Part shown: positions 34,360 through 42,899 of the stretch, piece after piece
Position numbering within the stretch: position 1 is the stretch's first letter
How the letters are laid out: each line of letters opens with the position of its first letter
NCBI RefSeq assembly: GCF_042159835.1
Contig: NZ_JBBVGT010000001.1
Span: 124,001 to 188,000, forward strand
From: Albibacterium profundi
GTDB lineage: Bacteria > Bacteroidota > Bacteroidia > Sphingobacteriales > Sphingobacteriaceae
Direction: 5' to 3'
Length of the DNA stretch: 64,000 nucleotides
Translations under genes and position numbers: made by a program
The notes under the pieces: model-generated
What the model was told of the DNA's origin: nothing
Database searches by the model: none
Seen by the model: only the letters and a program-made list of their open reading frames with translations

Positions 34360-35465
34360 TGGCCTTTATTACACTAAATAAAGAAAAACTTCGCTATAAC
34401 TACGAACAACTTCAACAGTTATTTAAGCGAAATAACATCGAGTGGTCGGTTGTAGCCAAAATGCTTTGCGGAAATGAAAAGTATCTTAAAGAAATCATAA
34501 ATCTAGGTGTCAAACAAATATGTGATTCAAGGTTACAGAACCTAGAGATGATAAAAAAGATCAATCCGAATATCGAGACAATCTACATTAAACCTCCTGC
34601 AAAAGGCAACGTGGTGCGCATTGTAGAAGCTGCCGATATTAGTTTTAACACCGAGTATGAAACCATTAAATTACTTTCACTAACCGCGAAGGAACTAGGA
34701 AAGGTTCATAAGATCGTTGTCATGATTGAGCTCGGCGAACTCCGTGAAGGCGTTATGGGAGATCAATTCGTGGACTTCTATTCAAAGATTTTCAAGCTTC
34801 CCAACATCGAGGTGGTTGGTTTAGGAACTAACCTTACTTGCATGTATGGCGTATTACCCAATCAGGACAAATTAGTTCAGTTATGCCTTTACAAACAATT
34901 AGTAGAGAGTAAATTTAATCGAAAAATACCTTATGTGTCTGGTGGCACCTCCGTTACCATACCGCTCATTACCAAGGGGATCCTTCCTAAAGGAATCAAC
35001 CATTTCCGGGTTGGAGAAACGTTATACTTTGGCACCGACGTATATCATAACAAGGTTTTTGATTTCATGCATAATGACGTTTTCAAGCTCTGTGCAGAGA
35101 TCATTGAACTAACCGAGAAACCTATGGTTCCTACCGGAGAGTTTGGTGTCAACCTGACAGGTGACACGCCAACATTCGATCAGAGCAATCTTGGCAACAA
35201 GTCATACCGAGCTATTGTAGATGTGGGTTTGCTTGACATAGAAGTAGATCATTTGGACCCGATCGACAAGTCCATGGAAATTGCAGGTGCTAGCTCTGAC
35301 ATGATTGTGATAGACTTGGGAGTCAATGAGCAAAAGCTTAAGGTTGGCGATCTGATTGAGTTTAAAGTAGACTACATGGGTTTACTGCGACTTATGAATT
35401 CCAATTACGTCGACAAGAAATTTGAGGAAGAGATTAAGGTATTTCAACTTGCTCATCAAAATTAG
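34359..35465 (+). CDS. Fold-type III PLP enzyme, ornithine/alanine racemase-like
   Basis: A 368-residue protein of the alanine racemase N-terminal domain superfamily. The PLP lysine is K34 in WSVVAKMLCGN, and the phosphate-site region includes PYVSGGTSVTIP and FRVGETLYFG. The pattern fits the ornithine-racemase-like branch (C in place of the A-Y-G-H-G of alanine racemase), with a C-terminal beta domain. Reaction and substrate are inferred from the family. It has the pdxH promoter inside its last codons, and pdxH makes its PLP cofactor. Confidence 0.8.
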   Translation: MAFITLNKEKLRYNYEQLQQLFKRNNIEWSVVAKMLCGNEKYLKEIINLGVKQICDSRLQNLEMIKKINPNIETIYIKPPAKGNVVRIVEAADISFNTEYETIKLLSLTAKELGKVHKIVVMIELGELREGVMGDQFVDFYSKIFKLPNIEVVGLGTNLTCMYGVLPNQDKLVQLCLYKQLVESKFNRKIPYVSGGTSVTIPLITKGILPKGINHFRVGETLYFGTDVYHNKVFDFMHNDVFKLCAEIIELTEKPMVPTGEFGVNLTGDTPTFDQSNLGNKSYRAIVDVGLLDIEVDHLDPIDKSMEIAGASSDMIVIDLGVNEQKLKVGDLIEFKVDYMGLLRLMNSNYVDKKFEEEIKVFQLAHQN

Positions 35466-35479
35466 AAAAGTTACTTTTG
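35449..35479 (+). promoter_or_regulatory. pdxH promoter
   Basis: TTG at 35449-35451, a 20-nt spacer and TACTTTTG at 35472-35479, an exact TAnnTTTG. The -33 element lies inside the racemase-like gene. Confidence 0.7.
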
Positions 35480-35507
35480 ACAGTAATTTCTCTAAAATAT
35501 AGTGAAC

Positions 35508-36179
35508 ATGAAACACCCCGATAGCGACAAGTCGCCTACTGTCTCAGAACTTCATACTATCCGCACAGATTACATAAAATCTGAACTACACGAAACCCAG
35601 GTTAATCAAGATCCTATCCAACAGTTTATTACCTGGTTCAATGAAGCTCTTCATTCCGAGGTAATGGAACCAAACGCCATGACACTGGCGACGGCGACGG
35701 CTGATGGACAGCCAAACGCACGAACCGTGCTATTGAAACATATTGACGACCGGGGTTTCGTCTTTTTCACCAACTACGATAGTCAAAAAGGCAAAGAAAT
35801 TGCCGAAAACAAGAAAGTATCGCTCCTCTTCTTTTGGCCGGAACTTGAACGACAGGTTCGTGTACAAGGAACCGTAGAAAAAATCTCTTTTGAAGAATCC
35901 GAAACCTATTTCCATTCGCGACCGCGAGGAAGTCAGCTTGGCGCACTGGCTTCTCATCAGAGTGTCCGAATTGACAGTCGCGAGGTTATCGAAGAAAAAC
36001 TGACAGAGCTTGAAGATAAATACAAAGATTCAGAGGTTCCACTCCCTGACTATTGGGGAGGCTATTGTGTAAAACCTCTACAGTTAGAGTTCTGGCAAGG
36101 TGGAGCAAAAAGACTACATGACAGGATTGTCTACAAAAATGACACTGACAAATGGGAAATTTTCCGCATATCGCCGTAA
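35508..36179 (+). CDS. pdxH: Pyridoxamine 5'-phosphate oxidase
   Basis: The ATG at 35508 gives 223 residues; a GTG two codons earlier is possible. PNPOx features are NAMTLATATADGQPNARTVL, the FMN/PLP-site segment FFTNYDSQKGKE, LLFFWPELERQVRVQG, and the C-terminal WGGYCVKPLQLEFWQGG followed by RLHDR. It oxidises PNP or PMP to PLP with FMN. It has its own promoter, with a terminator-like hairpin about 130 nt downstream. Confidence 0.95.
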   Translation: MKHPDSDKSPTVSELHTIRTDYIKSELHETQVNQDPIQQFITWFNEALHSEVMEPNAMTLATATADGQPNARTVLLKHIDDRGFVFFTNYDSQKGKEIAENKKVSLLFFWPELERQVRVQGTVEKISFEESETYFHSRPRGSQLGALASHQSVRIDSREVIEEKLTELEDKYKDSEVPLPDYWGGYCVKPLQLEFWQGGAKRLHDRIVYKNDTDKWEIFRISP

Positions 36180-36250
36180 ATATTGACAACTATTTCGATT
36201 TCACCTCCATTTATTGTAATATAATCAATACAATCTACCTTTCGGCATAG

Positions 36251-36348
36251 TTGAAAATTAACAGGCATTATATTTGCTAATCGATGATTAGGTTTATAAT
36301 TGGTTAGTAAAGGTTCCCATTCTCCCCGTTTGGGAGCCTTTCTTTTTT
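36251..36348 (+). ncRNA. Candidate short transcript or leader ending at a terminator
   Basis: TTG (36251-36253), an unusually short 15-nt spacer and TATATTTG (36269-36276) would start transcription near 36283, and an intrinsic terminator ends it about 65 nt later. No ORF of note lies between. It could be a small RNA, an attenuated leader of the AGCS gene, or simply the pdxH 3' end with a chance -7 box. Confidence 0.3.
36309..36348 (+). terminator. Terminator downstream of pdxH
   Basis: An 11-bp stem AAAGGTTCCCA/TGGGAGCCTTT (36309-36319 with 36331-36341, one G-U pair), followed by CTTTTTT. Confidence 0.8.
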
Positions 36349-36499
36349 GTGTTAAGCCCGCTCTCCCCTTACCTCAATTGGTAGATATCAGTACTTTTAA
36401 CATTTTTTTTTCAAAGTCTTATATTTTTACTTACCTTAAAACCATCCTAATTAGTAAATTCCCAAATCACAGTTGAGTTTATCAAATATTATCTAGTAT

Positions 36500-37918
36500 A
36501 TGGAGGAAATCATAAGTAAAGTTAATGCCATCGTATGGAGTAATGCCTTAGTTATACTATGCTTGGGCGCTGGGATTTATTTTTCTTTCAAAACTCGGTT
36601 TTTACAGGTCAGTTATCTAAAAGAAATGATCAAACTGCTTTTCTCGGGAAAACCATCTAAAAAAGGTGTAACATCTTTTCAAGCATTCGCTATCGCTATT
36701 TCAGGAAGAGTCGGAACAGGAAACATCGCGGGCGTAGCAATCGCTATTGCCATGGGTGGTCCAGGTGCAATCTTTTGGATGTGGATAATCGCATTTTTAG
36801 GCAGTGCTTCCGCTTTTATTGAAGCCACGCTGGGACAACTGTATAAACAGGTTAACAACGGACAGTATAGAGGTGGACCAGCATTTTATATCGAAAAAGG
36901 CCTGGGAATAAGATGGTATGCGATGCTGTTTGCTATTGTAACGATTATCAGTACAGCCGTGTTTTTACCAGGCGTTCAAAGTAACAGTATCGCACTTAGT
37001 ATGAATAATGCTTTCGACTTTCCTGTCGAGTTCACAGGAATTGCTATTGTTCTTTTTTTGGCATTGATCATTTTTGGTGGCGTGAAGCGCATAGGAAAGG
37101 TTGCAGAAGTTATTGTGCCCTTTATGGCTGCCGCATATATTCTCATGTCAGTTGTTATTATAGCCATGAATATCCAACAAATCCCCGATGTACTCGCACT
37201 TATTTTTAGATCAGCATTCAAATTAGAGCCCGCTACCGCTGGGGTATTCGGTATGGCGATTGCATGGGGTGTAAAACGCGGTATCTATTCAAACGAAGCA
37301 GGGCAAGGGACAGCTCCTCACGCTGCGTCTGCCGCAGAAGTTAGTCACCCCGTAAAGCAAGGTCTGGTACAGGCGTTTTCCGTGTATGTAGATACATTAT
37401 TTGTCTGCACCGCAACTGCGTTTATGATCCTTTTTACTGGCCAATATAATATTGTTGATCCTGAGGGAGGATTCTTGATTGAAAACATACCGAATGTGTC
37501 TATCGGTGCTGAATATACACAACATGCTGTTAGTCACCATTTTCCGAGGTTAGGAAGTGCTTTTATAGCGATTTCTTTATTATTTTTTGCGTTTACGACC
37601 ATCATGGCTTATTATTACATAGCAGAAACAAATTTGAGCTATCTCAATAAGAGAAATAGACGTTGGCTAGTTTGGTTATTAAGGATTTTTCTTTTGGCCG
37701 CCACTTATTATGGATCCATTAAAACAGCTAAGGCGGCATGGACGCTTGGCGATATTGGGGTTGGGTTAATGGCCTGGCTGAATGTTATTGCACTTTTACT
37801 ACTGAGGAAACCTGCAATGAACCTATGGAGAGATTATCAAAGGCAACGAAAAGAAGGAAAGGATCCAGTTTACAAAGCAGATGATCATAAGGACATCAAA
37901 AACACCAGCGAGTGGTAG
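36500..37918 (+). CDS. AGCS-family sodium:alanine/glycine symporter
   Basis: A 472-residue protein with about 10-11 membrane segments. AGCS hallmarks are FQAFAIAISGRVGTGNIAGVA, GGPGAIFWMWIIAFLGSASAF (both trimmed) and the later GMAIAWGVKRGIYSNEAGQGTAPHAA region with KRGIYSNEAGQG. It imports alanine or glycine with sodium. It is convergent with the DUF389 gene, 17 nt between stops. Confidence 0.93.
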   Translation: MEEIISKVNAIVWSNALVILCLGAGIYFSFKTRFLQVSYLKEMIKLLFSGKPSKKGVTSFQAFAIAISGRVGTGNIAGVAIAIAMGGPGAIFWMWIIAFLGSASAFIEATLGQLYKQVNNGQYRGGPAFYIEKGLGIRWYAMLFAIVTIISTAVFLPGVQSNSIALSMNNAFDFPVEFTGIAIVLFLALIIFGGVKRIGKVAEVIVPFMAAAYILMSVVIIAMNIQQIPDVLALIFRSAFKLEPATAGVFGMAIAWGVKRGIYSNEAGQGTAPHAASAAEVSHPVKQGLVQAFSVYVDTLFVCTATAFMILFTGQYNIVDPEGGFLIENIPNVSIGAEYTQHAVSHHFPRLGSAFIAISLLFFAFTTIMAYYYIAETNLSYLNKRNRRWLVWLLRIFLLAATYYGSIKTAKAAWTLGDIGVGLMAWLNVIALLLLRKPAMNLWRDYQRQRKEGKDPVYKADDHKDIKNTSEW

Positions 37919-37935
37919 GTATTAACTCAAAAATC

Positions 37936-39237
37936 TTAGTTCGCAACAAATAGTTGTATTGAATCTGCTTTTAAACGGGTAGCCAGCCATGACTTTAATT
38001 TTATTTGATCAGTTTCAGTCAATGGTTCAGTAGCCGTATCCACAACGACAAGATAATAAGGGGTTGTAAGAGAGTCCGTAAAAAACAATTGCTCTCCGAC
38101 TGAACACGCAATAATTTGTGGAAAAAGTGCGCTAATCTCATGAAAGACTGCTCGTGCCAATTCATTATTGTTCGAAATACTGTCTAATTTTGCCTGGTTA
38201 TTTGCTAAGTCTAATCGAAGGCGATTTAACTCTGTGATGGTTTTATCCTGAATAGAAGTTTTCAACTCCGTGTCACCGATTTCAAAACCAAGTCGAATTT
38301 CCAGATCCGTTCCTTTTAACCCATAGAAAGCCAATTTGTCTTGCATCTCTTCTTTTTCACTATCAGTAATGGCTTTTCCACCGTACACGAGCGAGATTTT
38401 CTTAGCTGCCGGATTAATATCAGACTGAAGCAAGTAATCACCCTCAATAAACGACTCGTTGTTAATAAAAGACGTAGCGTTCTGATTGTAGTTTTCTTGC
38501 TGAACCATGATGTAACCGAAATAGATGCTAGGGATCATGGTCATTAAAGCAATAACGGTAACCCATCTATTTGCTTTGATTTTTTTCTTTTCATCCGTAT
38601 AAGTGATGACAGGAAACTTTAGAAGCCGAACTGTTATTAGTGTAGCCGCCCCAATAAATACCGTGTTAATGGTAAATAAATAAAAAGCCCCTAAAAAATA
38701 ACTCCAACTGGCTGTTGCCAGCCCATAACCTGCCGTACAAAGTGGCGGCATTAATGCAGTTGCGATGGCAACTCCCGGAATAATATTTCCTTTGATTTTA
38801 CTGGACATGGCTATTATTCCCGCTAACCCACCAAATAACGCAATTAAAACATCGTATATGTTGGGCTGAGTTCTAGCCAAAAGCTCAGAATGAGCCTCAT
38901 TTATGGGAGTGATTAGGAAATAGAGTGTAGAAGTAACAAGTCCTGAAGCAACAGCAAAACCAAAATTAGAACCTGATTTCTTTAACAAGGTAAAGTCATA
39001 GGTTGCAAGACTATAGCCCATCCCAATAATCGGACCCATAAGGGGTGATATTAACATGGCTCCAATAATCACTGCTGTCGAATTTACGTTCAATCCTACA
39101 CAAGCGATAAAAATTGCAAATATTAATATCCAAAGATTAGTACCTTTGAAAACTATCCCGCTTTCCATTACGCTGTGGATCACTTCGTAATCCTCTTGCT
39201 CTGAACGGATATTAAACCTACGAAACAACTTGTTCAT
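37936..39237 (-). CDS. DUF389 integral membrane protein
   Basis: A 433-residue protein. The N-terminal two thirds hold the DUF389 membrane domain with about six segments, including NSTAVIIGAMLISPLMGPI and GVAIATALMPPLCTAGYGLA. The C-terminal region after VMVQQENYNQN is soluble and mostly helical, with no recognised domain. The function of DUF389 is unknown. It overlaps nhaA by one nt, so the two form one operon. Confidence 0.85.
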   Translation of the reverse strand: MNKLFRRFNIRSEQEDYEVIHSVMESGIVFKGTNLWILIFAIFIACVGLNVNSTAVIIGAMLISPLMGPIIGMGYSLATYDFTLLKKSGSNFGFAVASGLVTSTLYFLITPINEAHSELLARTQPNIYDVLIALFGGLAGIIAMSSKIKGNIIPGVAIATALMPPLCTAGYGLATASWSYFLGAFYLFTINTVFIGAATLITVRLLKFPVITYTDEKKKIKANRWVTVIALMTMIPSIYFGYIMVQQENYNQNATSFINNESFIEGDYLLQSDINPAAKKISLVYGGKAITDSEKEEMQDKLAFYGLKGTDLEIRLGFEIGDTELKTSIQDKTITELNRLRLDLANNQAKLDSISNNNELARAVFHEISALFPQIIACSVGEQLFFTDSLTTPYYLVVVDTATEPLTETDQIKLKSWLATRLKADSIQLFVAN

Positions 39238-40415
39238 TATGATAAACTTTGTTTTCGTCCGGTCATTTTCAACAATATAAACCCAATTCCCCCTGACAAA
39301 ACAGAAGCAGTTAAAATTGCAAATTTAGCAATCGATATTAAATCAGGGTCAGCAAAAGACAGTAAGGCGATAAATATAGACATCGTAAAACCAATACCGG
39401 CCAACAGACCAACTCCAACTATATGTATCCAATTAGCACCTTGGGGGAGCTGACATATCTTACCCTTAACAGAAAGCCAAGATAACAATAGTATTCCGAC
39501 AGGTTTGCCAATGATTAAACCGAGTACGATTCCCATACCCAAATTTGAAAAAAGACCTTCGACCATGCCGGCTTCAAAACGAATATTGGTGTTAGCCAAG
39601 GCAAAAACAGGAATTATAAGGAAATTTACGGGTTTAGTTAATATATGCTCCAATTTTTCTAGTGGTGATTCGGTAGCATCTGGCGTCGTTGGAAGCGTCA
39701 AAGCTGTCAACACGCCAGCTATAGTGGCATGAATACCTGAATGGTGAACGAAATACCATATAAATACGCCTGGGATCAAATAACAGACGATACTTTTAAC
39801 CCCAAAATAATTGAAAAGAACCAAAAGTAATAATATTGCTCCTGCGTAGGCTAGGTAAGTAAAATCTAAATCAGAAGAATAGAATAAAGCGATAACCAAA
39901 ATCGCTAATAAGTCGTCAACAATCGCCAATGCTGCTAAAAATATTTTTAATGATGCGGGAACAGTCTTGCCAAGCATTGTTATCACTGCCAAAGCGAATG
40001 CAATATCTGTAGCCATCGGTATTCCCCACCCGTTGGCAGTAGGAGTATCATTATTAAGAAACATGTAAATCGTCGCAGGTATCAACGCCCCGCCAAGAGC
40101 ACAAATAATTGGTAGAGCAGCTTTCTTAGGTGAGGCTAATTCTCCTTCAACTAATTCTCGTTTAATCTCAAGACCAACCAAAAGGAAAAATATTGCCATT
40201 AACCCATCATTTATCCACAATGCAAGTGAATATTCTAAATGGACAGACTCAGTATTGAACCCAATCTGGGTCTCAAGCAAGTTATTAAACCCGATACCTA
40301 AAGGCGTATTGGCAATAATTAATGAGATAACAACACAGAAGAAAAGAATGATTCCCCCTGCTGATTCGTGCTTTAAAAAATTAGGAAATGCCTTTAAGTT
40401 GATCACTTGTTTCAT
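39237..40415 (-). CDS. nhaA: Na+/H+ antiporter NhaA
   Basis: A 392-residue NhaA. The ion-site Asp pair is in FLAALAIVDDLLAILVIALF (AIVDDLLA), and other family features are WINDGLMAIFFLLVGLEIKREL, GWGIPMATDIAFALAV and GIGFTMSIFIALL. It extrudes sodium in exchange for protons. An exact -7 box on the minus strand (40427-40420) lies only 4 nt upstream of the ATG, without a clear TTG; if used, the message would be nearly leaderless. Confidence 0.95.
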   Translation of the reverse strand: MKQVINLKAFPNFLKHESAGGIILFFCVVISLIIANTPLGIGFNNLLETQIGFNTESVHLEYSLALWINDGLMAIFFLLVGLEIKRELVEGELASPKKAALPIICALGGALIPATIYMFLNNDTPTANGWGIPMATDIAFALAVITMLGKTVPASLKIFLAALAIVDDLLAILVIALFYSSDLDFTYLAYAGAILLLLVLFNYFGVKSIVCYLIPGVFIWYFVHHSGIHATIAGVLTALTLPTTPDATESPLEKLEHILTKPVNFLIIPVFALANTNIRFEAGMVEGLFSNLGMGIVLGLIIGKPVGILLLSWLSVKGKICQLPQGANWIHIVGVGLLAGIGFTMSIFIALLSFADPDLISIAKFAILTASVLSGGIGFILLKMTGRKQSLS

Positions 40416-40450
40416 CTAACAAATATATCAAAATAAGGTTAATTATTTTA

Positions 40451-40840
40451 TTAAAACTTGACTATCGGAAGCATAGGAATTAAACCAGACTCAGATGTTG
40501 TATTAAAAAAAACACCAAATATCACACCTCCTATCAGATAACAAATCGCGTCTATATAGTCTGCAGTAAATGCTGGATTCCAAAGTGGGAACAAAACTTC
40601 ACAAACAATGGATACAACAAAAACCACCATTAATATCTGATACCAGGAGAAAACATATTGAGCGTCTTTTTCAAACAGGTAGCGGCGTTCAAAAAGCATT
40701 AGTTGAAGTAATATCGGCAAAAACAAAAGTGGATCAAGATAGGAATCGACAACCTGTATTTGGATATTCAATATTTTTTGTAGAACCTGATGTATGAGCG
40801 CAACGCTTAAAGCTATAAAAAACCACCATCGCAGAAACAT
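40451..40840 (-). CDS. Small integral membrane protein, function unknown
   Basis: The ATG at 40840 gives 129 residues and leaves a 17-nt gap to the upstream small gene; the longer frame to 40912 would overlap it. Four hydrophobic segments are visible: WWFFIALSVALIHQV, DPLLFLPILLQLMLF, ILMVVFVVSIVCEVLF and ICYLIGGVIFGVFF. The pattern VDSYLDPLLFLPIL-x-QLMLFERRYLF resembles a family found in Sphingobacteriaceae that is sometimes labelled a magnesium-citrate secondary transporter, but the size and lack of transport motifs make that label doubtful. Confidence 0.6.
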   Translation of the reverse strand: MFLRWWFFIALSVALIHQVLQKILNIQIQVVDSYLDPLLFLPILLQLMLFERRYLFEKDAQYVFSWYQILMVVFVVSIVCEVLFPLWNPAFTADYIDAICYLIGGVIFGVFFNTTSESGLIPMLPIVKF

Positions 40841-40857
40841 TTCTTTAACTCCTATAA

Positions 40858-41076
40858 TCACAGCGCAATTAGAAAAATTATTAATAAAATCACAATTAAA
40901 ACCGGGGAACATAAAACTAGTAAAAGAACTACTGGTATTTTGGCTATACTCTTCAAGACTTGGATCGCCCAGTGATCATTCGGATTTGGCATAAGCCACC
41001 CTGCAAACCGACCAACAGCACCCTTAACCATTTTTGTTACTTCCTTAAAAACAGATTGATTTTCTTCGTTACCCAT
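40858..41076 (-). CDS. Small single-pass membrane protein, function unknown
   Basis: The ATG at 41076 gives 72 residues. The first 48 are soluble (GAVGRFAGWLMPNPNDHW) and the last 25 form one strongly hydrophobic helix (VVLLLVLCSPVLIVILLII). It is not recognised. It is followed 17 nt later by the four-helix membrane protein, so they are probably cotranscribed. Confidence 0.6.
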   Translation of the reverse strand: MGNEENQSVFKEVTKMVKGAVGRFAGWLMPNPNDHWAIQVLKSIAKIPVVLLLVLCSPVLIVILLIIFLIAL

Positions 41077-41127
41077 AAAGTGCAAAGTTAAGATGGCGGC
41101 ACCTATATTACAACTTACAATACAATC

Positions 41128-42096
41128 TTACAGGTTCCAAAAATGGATTTTTCCTAAAAGATCGACAGTAACCAATTGAGACTCATCCGCCGTTATATCC
41201 ATACCACTTGGAGTCCCTCTATGCTTTGAGTAGGTTTTGATTAACCTACCCGACCATTTATTCCATTCGCGAATAGATTTATCCAAACCAAGAGTATATA
41301 TAGATTTATTGCTTGTTAAACCAAAAAGAACTTCCAAGCTTAAAGGGATATTGACAATACTGTCTTGCTGTGGAACATAAATTGGCCAATTGGGATGAGA
41401 CCTCGTGTAAATTATGCTGTCTTCTCTCGTATCATAGAAAGCAAATTCTTTGCCGCCCATGATCAAAACGTTTCTGTTATCATCCACGTCAGCGATCTTA
41501 CCATTAATTTGACTTTGTTTGATGTTGTTTGTTCTATAGTTCCAAGAAATAAGTTTACCCAGTCCATCAAAATAAATGTCGCCGTTATCCGCTATGTACT
41601 TTGGGGACATTCGCTTTAAGTCATCAGGTGTGTCCAACTTCCTAAAATCATTATTCGTATCCCATACATAGTGGTTACCTTTAAAGTCGAACGTAGCTAA
41701 GATACCATTTTGTGTATTGAAGCAGATTTGATAAGCCCAAGTTTCCTTTATCGGTAATTTATCAATAACCGCTCCGTTGAGCACATTGATAATTACAATA
41801 CCAGAATTTAAGGTAGCTGCATAAAGCTCATTTTTTTCGGCATGATAAGCTAAGTCGTAGATTTCATCACCAATCGCAGCTATTTGTTTTTTGTTATTGT
41901 TTTCATTAACGAGCTGATATATTTTCCCGTCGAAAGTGGAAACAAAAACCGTGTCACGACCTGCTTTGAAAATAACATCGGTGTAAGCTATCGGGTTTAT
42001 ACTCGTGACTTTATGTTTTTTAACCGTAACCTTTTGCTTACAATTGGTAAGAAGCACACAAAGAGACAATAGTAAAATAATTTTATGTAGTTTCAT
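41128..42096 (-). CDS. Beta-propeller (WD40-like) lipoprotein
   Basis: The ATG at 42096 gives 322 residues with a lipobox (LLLSLCVLLTNCKQK, Cys19). Repeated blades of about 40 residues contain phrases such as FVSTFDGKIYQLV, ELYAATLNSGIVIINVLNG, NGILATFDFKGNHYVWD and the last blade SQLVTVDLLGKIHFWNL, which is WD40-like. The role is unknown; such proteins usually act as binding scaffolds. It is the third gene of a unit starting at 42814, 5 nt after the 164-residue protein. Confidence 0.72.
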   Translation of the reverse strand: MKLHKIILLLSLCVLLTNCKQKVTVKKHKVTSINPIAYTDVIFKAGRDTVFVSTFDGKIYQLVNENNNKKQIAAIGDEIYDLAYHAEKNELYAATLNSGIVIINVLNGAVIDKLPIKETWAYQICFNTQNGILATFDFKGNHYVWDTNNDFRKLDTPDDLKRMSPKYIADNGDIYFDGLGKLISWNYRTNNIKQSQINGKIADVDDNRNVLIMGGKEFAFYDTREDSIIYTRSHPNWPIYVPQQDSIVNIPLSLEVLFGLTSNKSIYTLGLDKSIREWNKWSGRLIKTYSKHRGTPSGMDITADESQLVTVDLLGKIHFWNL

Positions 42097-42101
42097 TCGT
42101 A

Positions 42102-42596
42102 TTATTTGCTTTCGATTAAACTTTGATTCTTCCCATTGTCTGAAACATCCATCCAAATATTCATGTCGGAAGTGCCTAGATTGATTTGATTGCCATTTTT
42201 ACCCCACATTTTTAGGTTAGCTGCACCTTGGGGTTCAGCCATAAATAACACGCGCTGTGAAATTTTCGAATCTAGAGTTAGAAACACATTCCCATAAGAG
42301 TCATCAGTTACATAACCTCCCCTTTCTTGCCCCTCGTGATCATAAAGCATCACGCCAGAGACACCCGAGTTATCGCCTCTATAAAACCTGTAACCAAACG
42401 ATTGTGCCGGTGGAAGATGCGTTCCAATAATAATGCGTTCAACACCAATAGAGTCAGTTACAATGAGCCCTCTGACTTTTAAGACTTCATTTGACAAATC
42501 GACCTCAACATGATTGTTTTTTACTATATATATTACCAGACATCCGGTAACCAGCAGGTTAAAAAATAGGAGAATGCATAACGTTCTATTCTTCAT
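42102..42596 (-). CDS. Membrane-anchored beta-rich protein, function unknown
   Basis: The ATG at 42596 gives 164 residues with an N-terminal membrane anchor (TLCILLFFNLLVTGCLVIYI; Cys19 gives a weak lipobox). The rest is beta-rich, with DSIGVERIIIGTHLP, GVSGVMLYDHEGQERGGYV and GNVFLTLDSK. This pattern occurs in uncharacterised Bacteroidota proteins. It overlaps the upstream 73-codon gene by 4 nt (ATGA). No function can be assigned. Confidence 0.6.
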   Translation of the reverse strand: MKNRTLCILLFFNLLVTGCLVIYIVKNNHVEVDLSNEVLKVRGLIVTDSIGVERIIIGTHLPPAQSFGYRFYRGDNSGVSGVMLYDHEGQERGGYVTDDSYGNVFLTLDSKISQRVLFMAEPQGAANLKMWGKNGNQINLGTSDMNIWMDVSDNGKNQSLIESK

Positions 42597-42814
42597 TTTT
42601 TTATTTTTTTCAATCTTATAAAAATAGATATCGCTAAAGTAAATAGAGATATGGATGTGAACAGTGGAATTAGCCAACTCATTGTTGAGTCAAAGAATAA
42701 GGCTATAATAAATGAACCTATTGAAATTAATATTGATGCGACAGCGTATCCCGCCTCATCGTAAAACCAAGCATATTTATGAAAATAAGCTGCCAAAGAT
42801 AACAAAAATGACAA
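42593..42814 (-). CDS. Small two-helix membrane protein, function unknown
   Basis: A 73-residue protein with hydrophobic stretches AGYAVASILISIGSFIIALFF and WLIPLFTSISLFTLAISIFI (first trimmed) and a basic tail RLKKIKK. It is supported by the ATGA overlap with the next gene and by its position as first gene of a three-gene unit. It is not recognised. Confidence 0.5.
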   Translation of the reverse strand: MSFLLSLAAYFHKYAWFYDEAGYAVASILISIGSFIIALFFDSTMSWLIPLFTSISLFTLAISIFIRLKKIKK

Positions 42815-42899
42815 TATAATCCTTCTGATACCTCAAAAAAGGAGCATGACTTTAAATGCAAAAAAAACGAAAAACTTCGCTGGCGTATAACGAGAATAG

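Larger units (their letters stand above)
36180..36499. other. Intergenic region between pdxH and the AGCS symporter
   Basis: A 320-bp gene-free stretch. It holds an isolated -7-like element TATATTTG, the hairpin CTAATC-GAT-GATTAG (36277-36291) and a terminator, listed separately as a possible short transcript. From 36350 to 36499 the sequence is AT-rich with T tracts and no clear consensus promoter for the symporter gene. Confidence 0.55.

Noticed and set aside
36277..36291. Palindrome CTAATC-GAT-GATTAG resembling the CAATCGATTG operators
   Set aside because: Only the ATCGAT centre is shared, it occurs once, and it is placed where a short transcript would begin; treated as a hairpin.
37936..40840. 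Naming the 129-residue membrane protein a magnesium-citrate transporter
   Set aside because: The label circulates for similar short proteins but no transporter motif or sufficient length is visible here.
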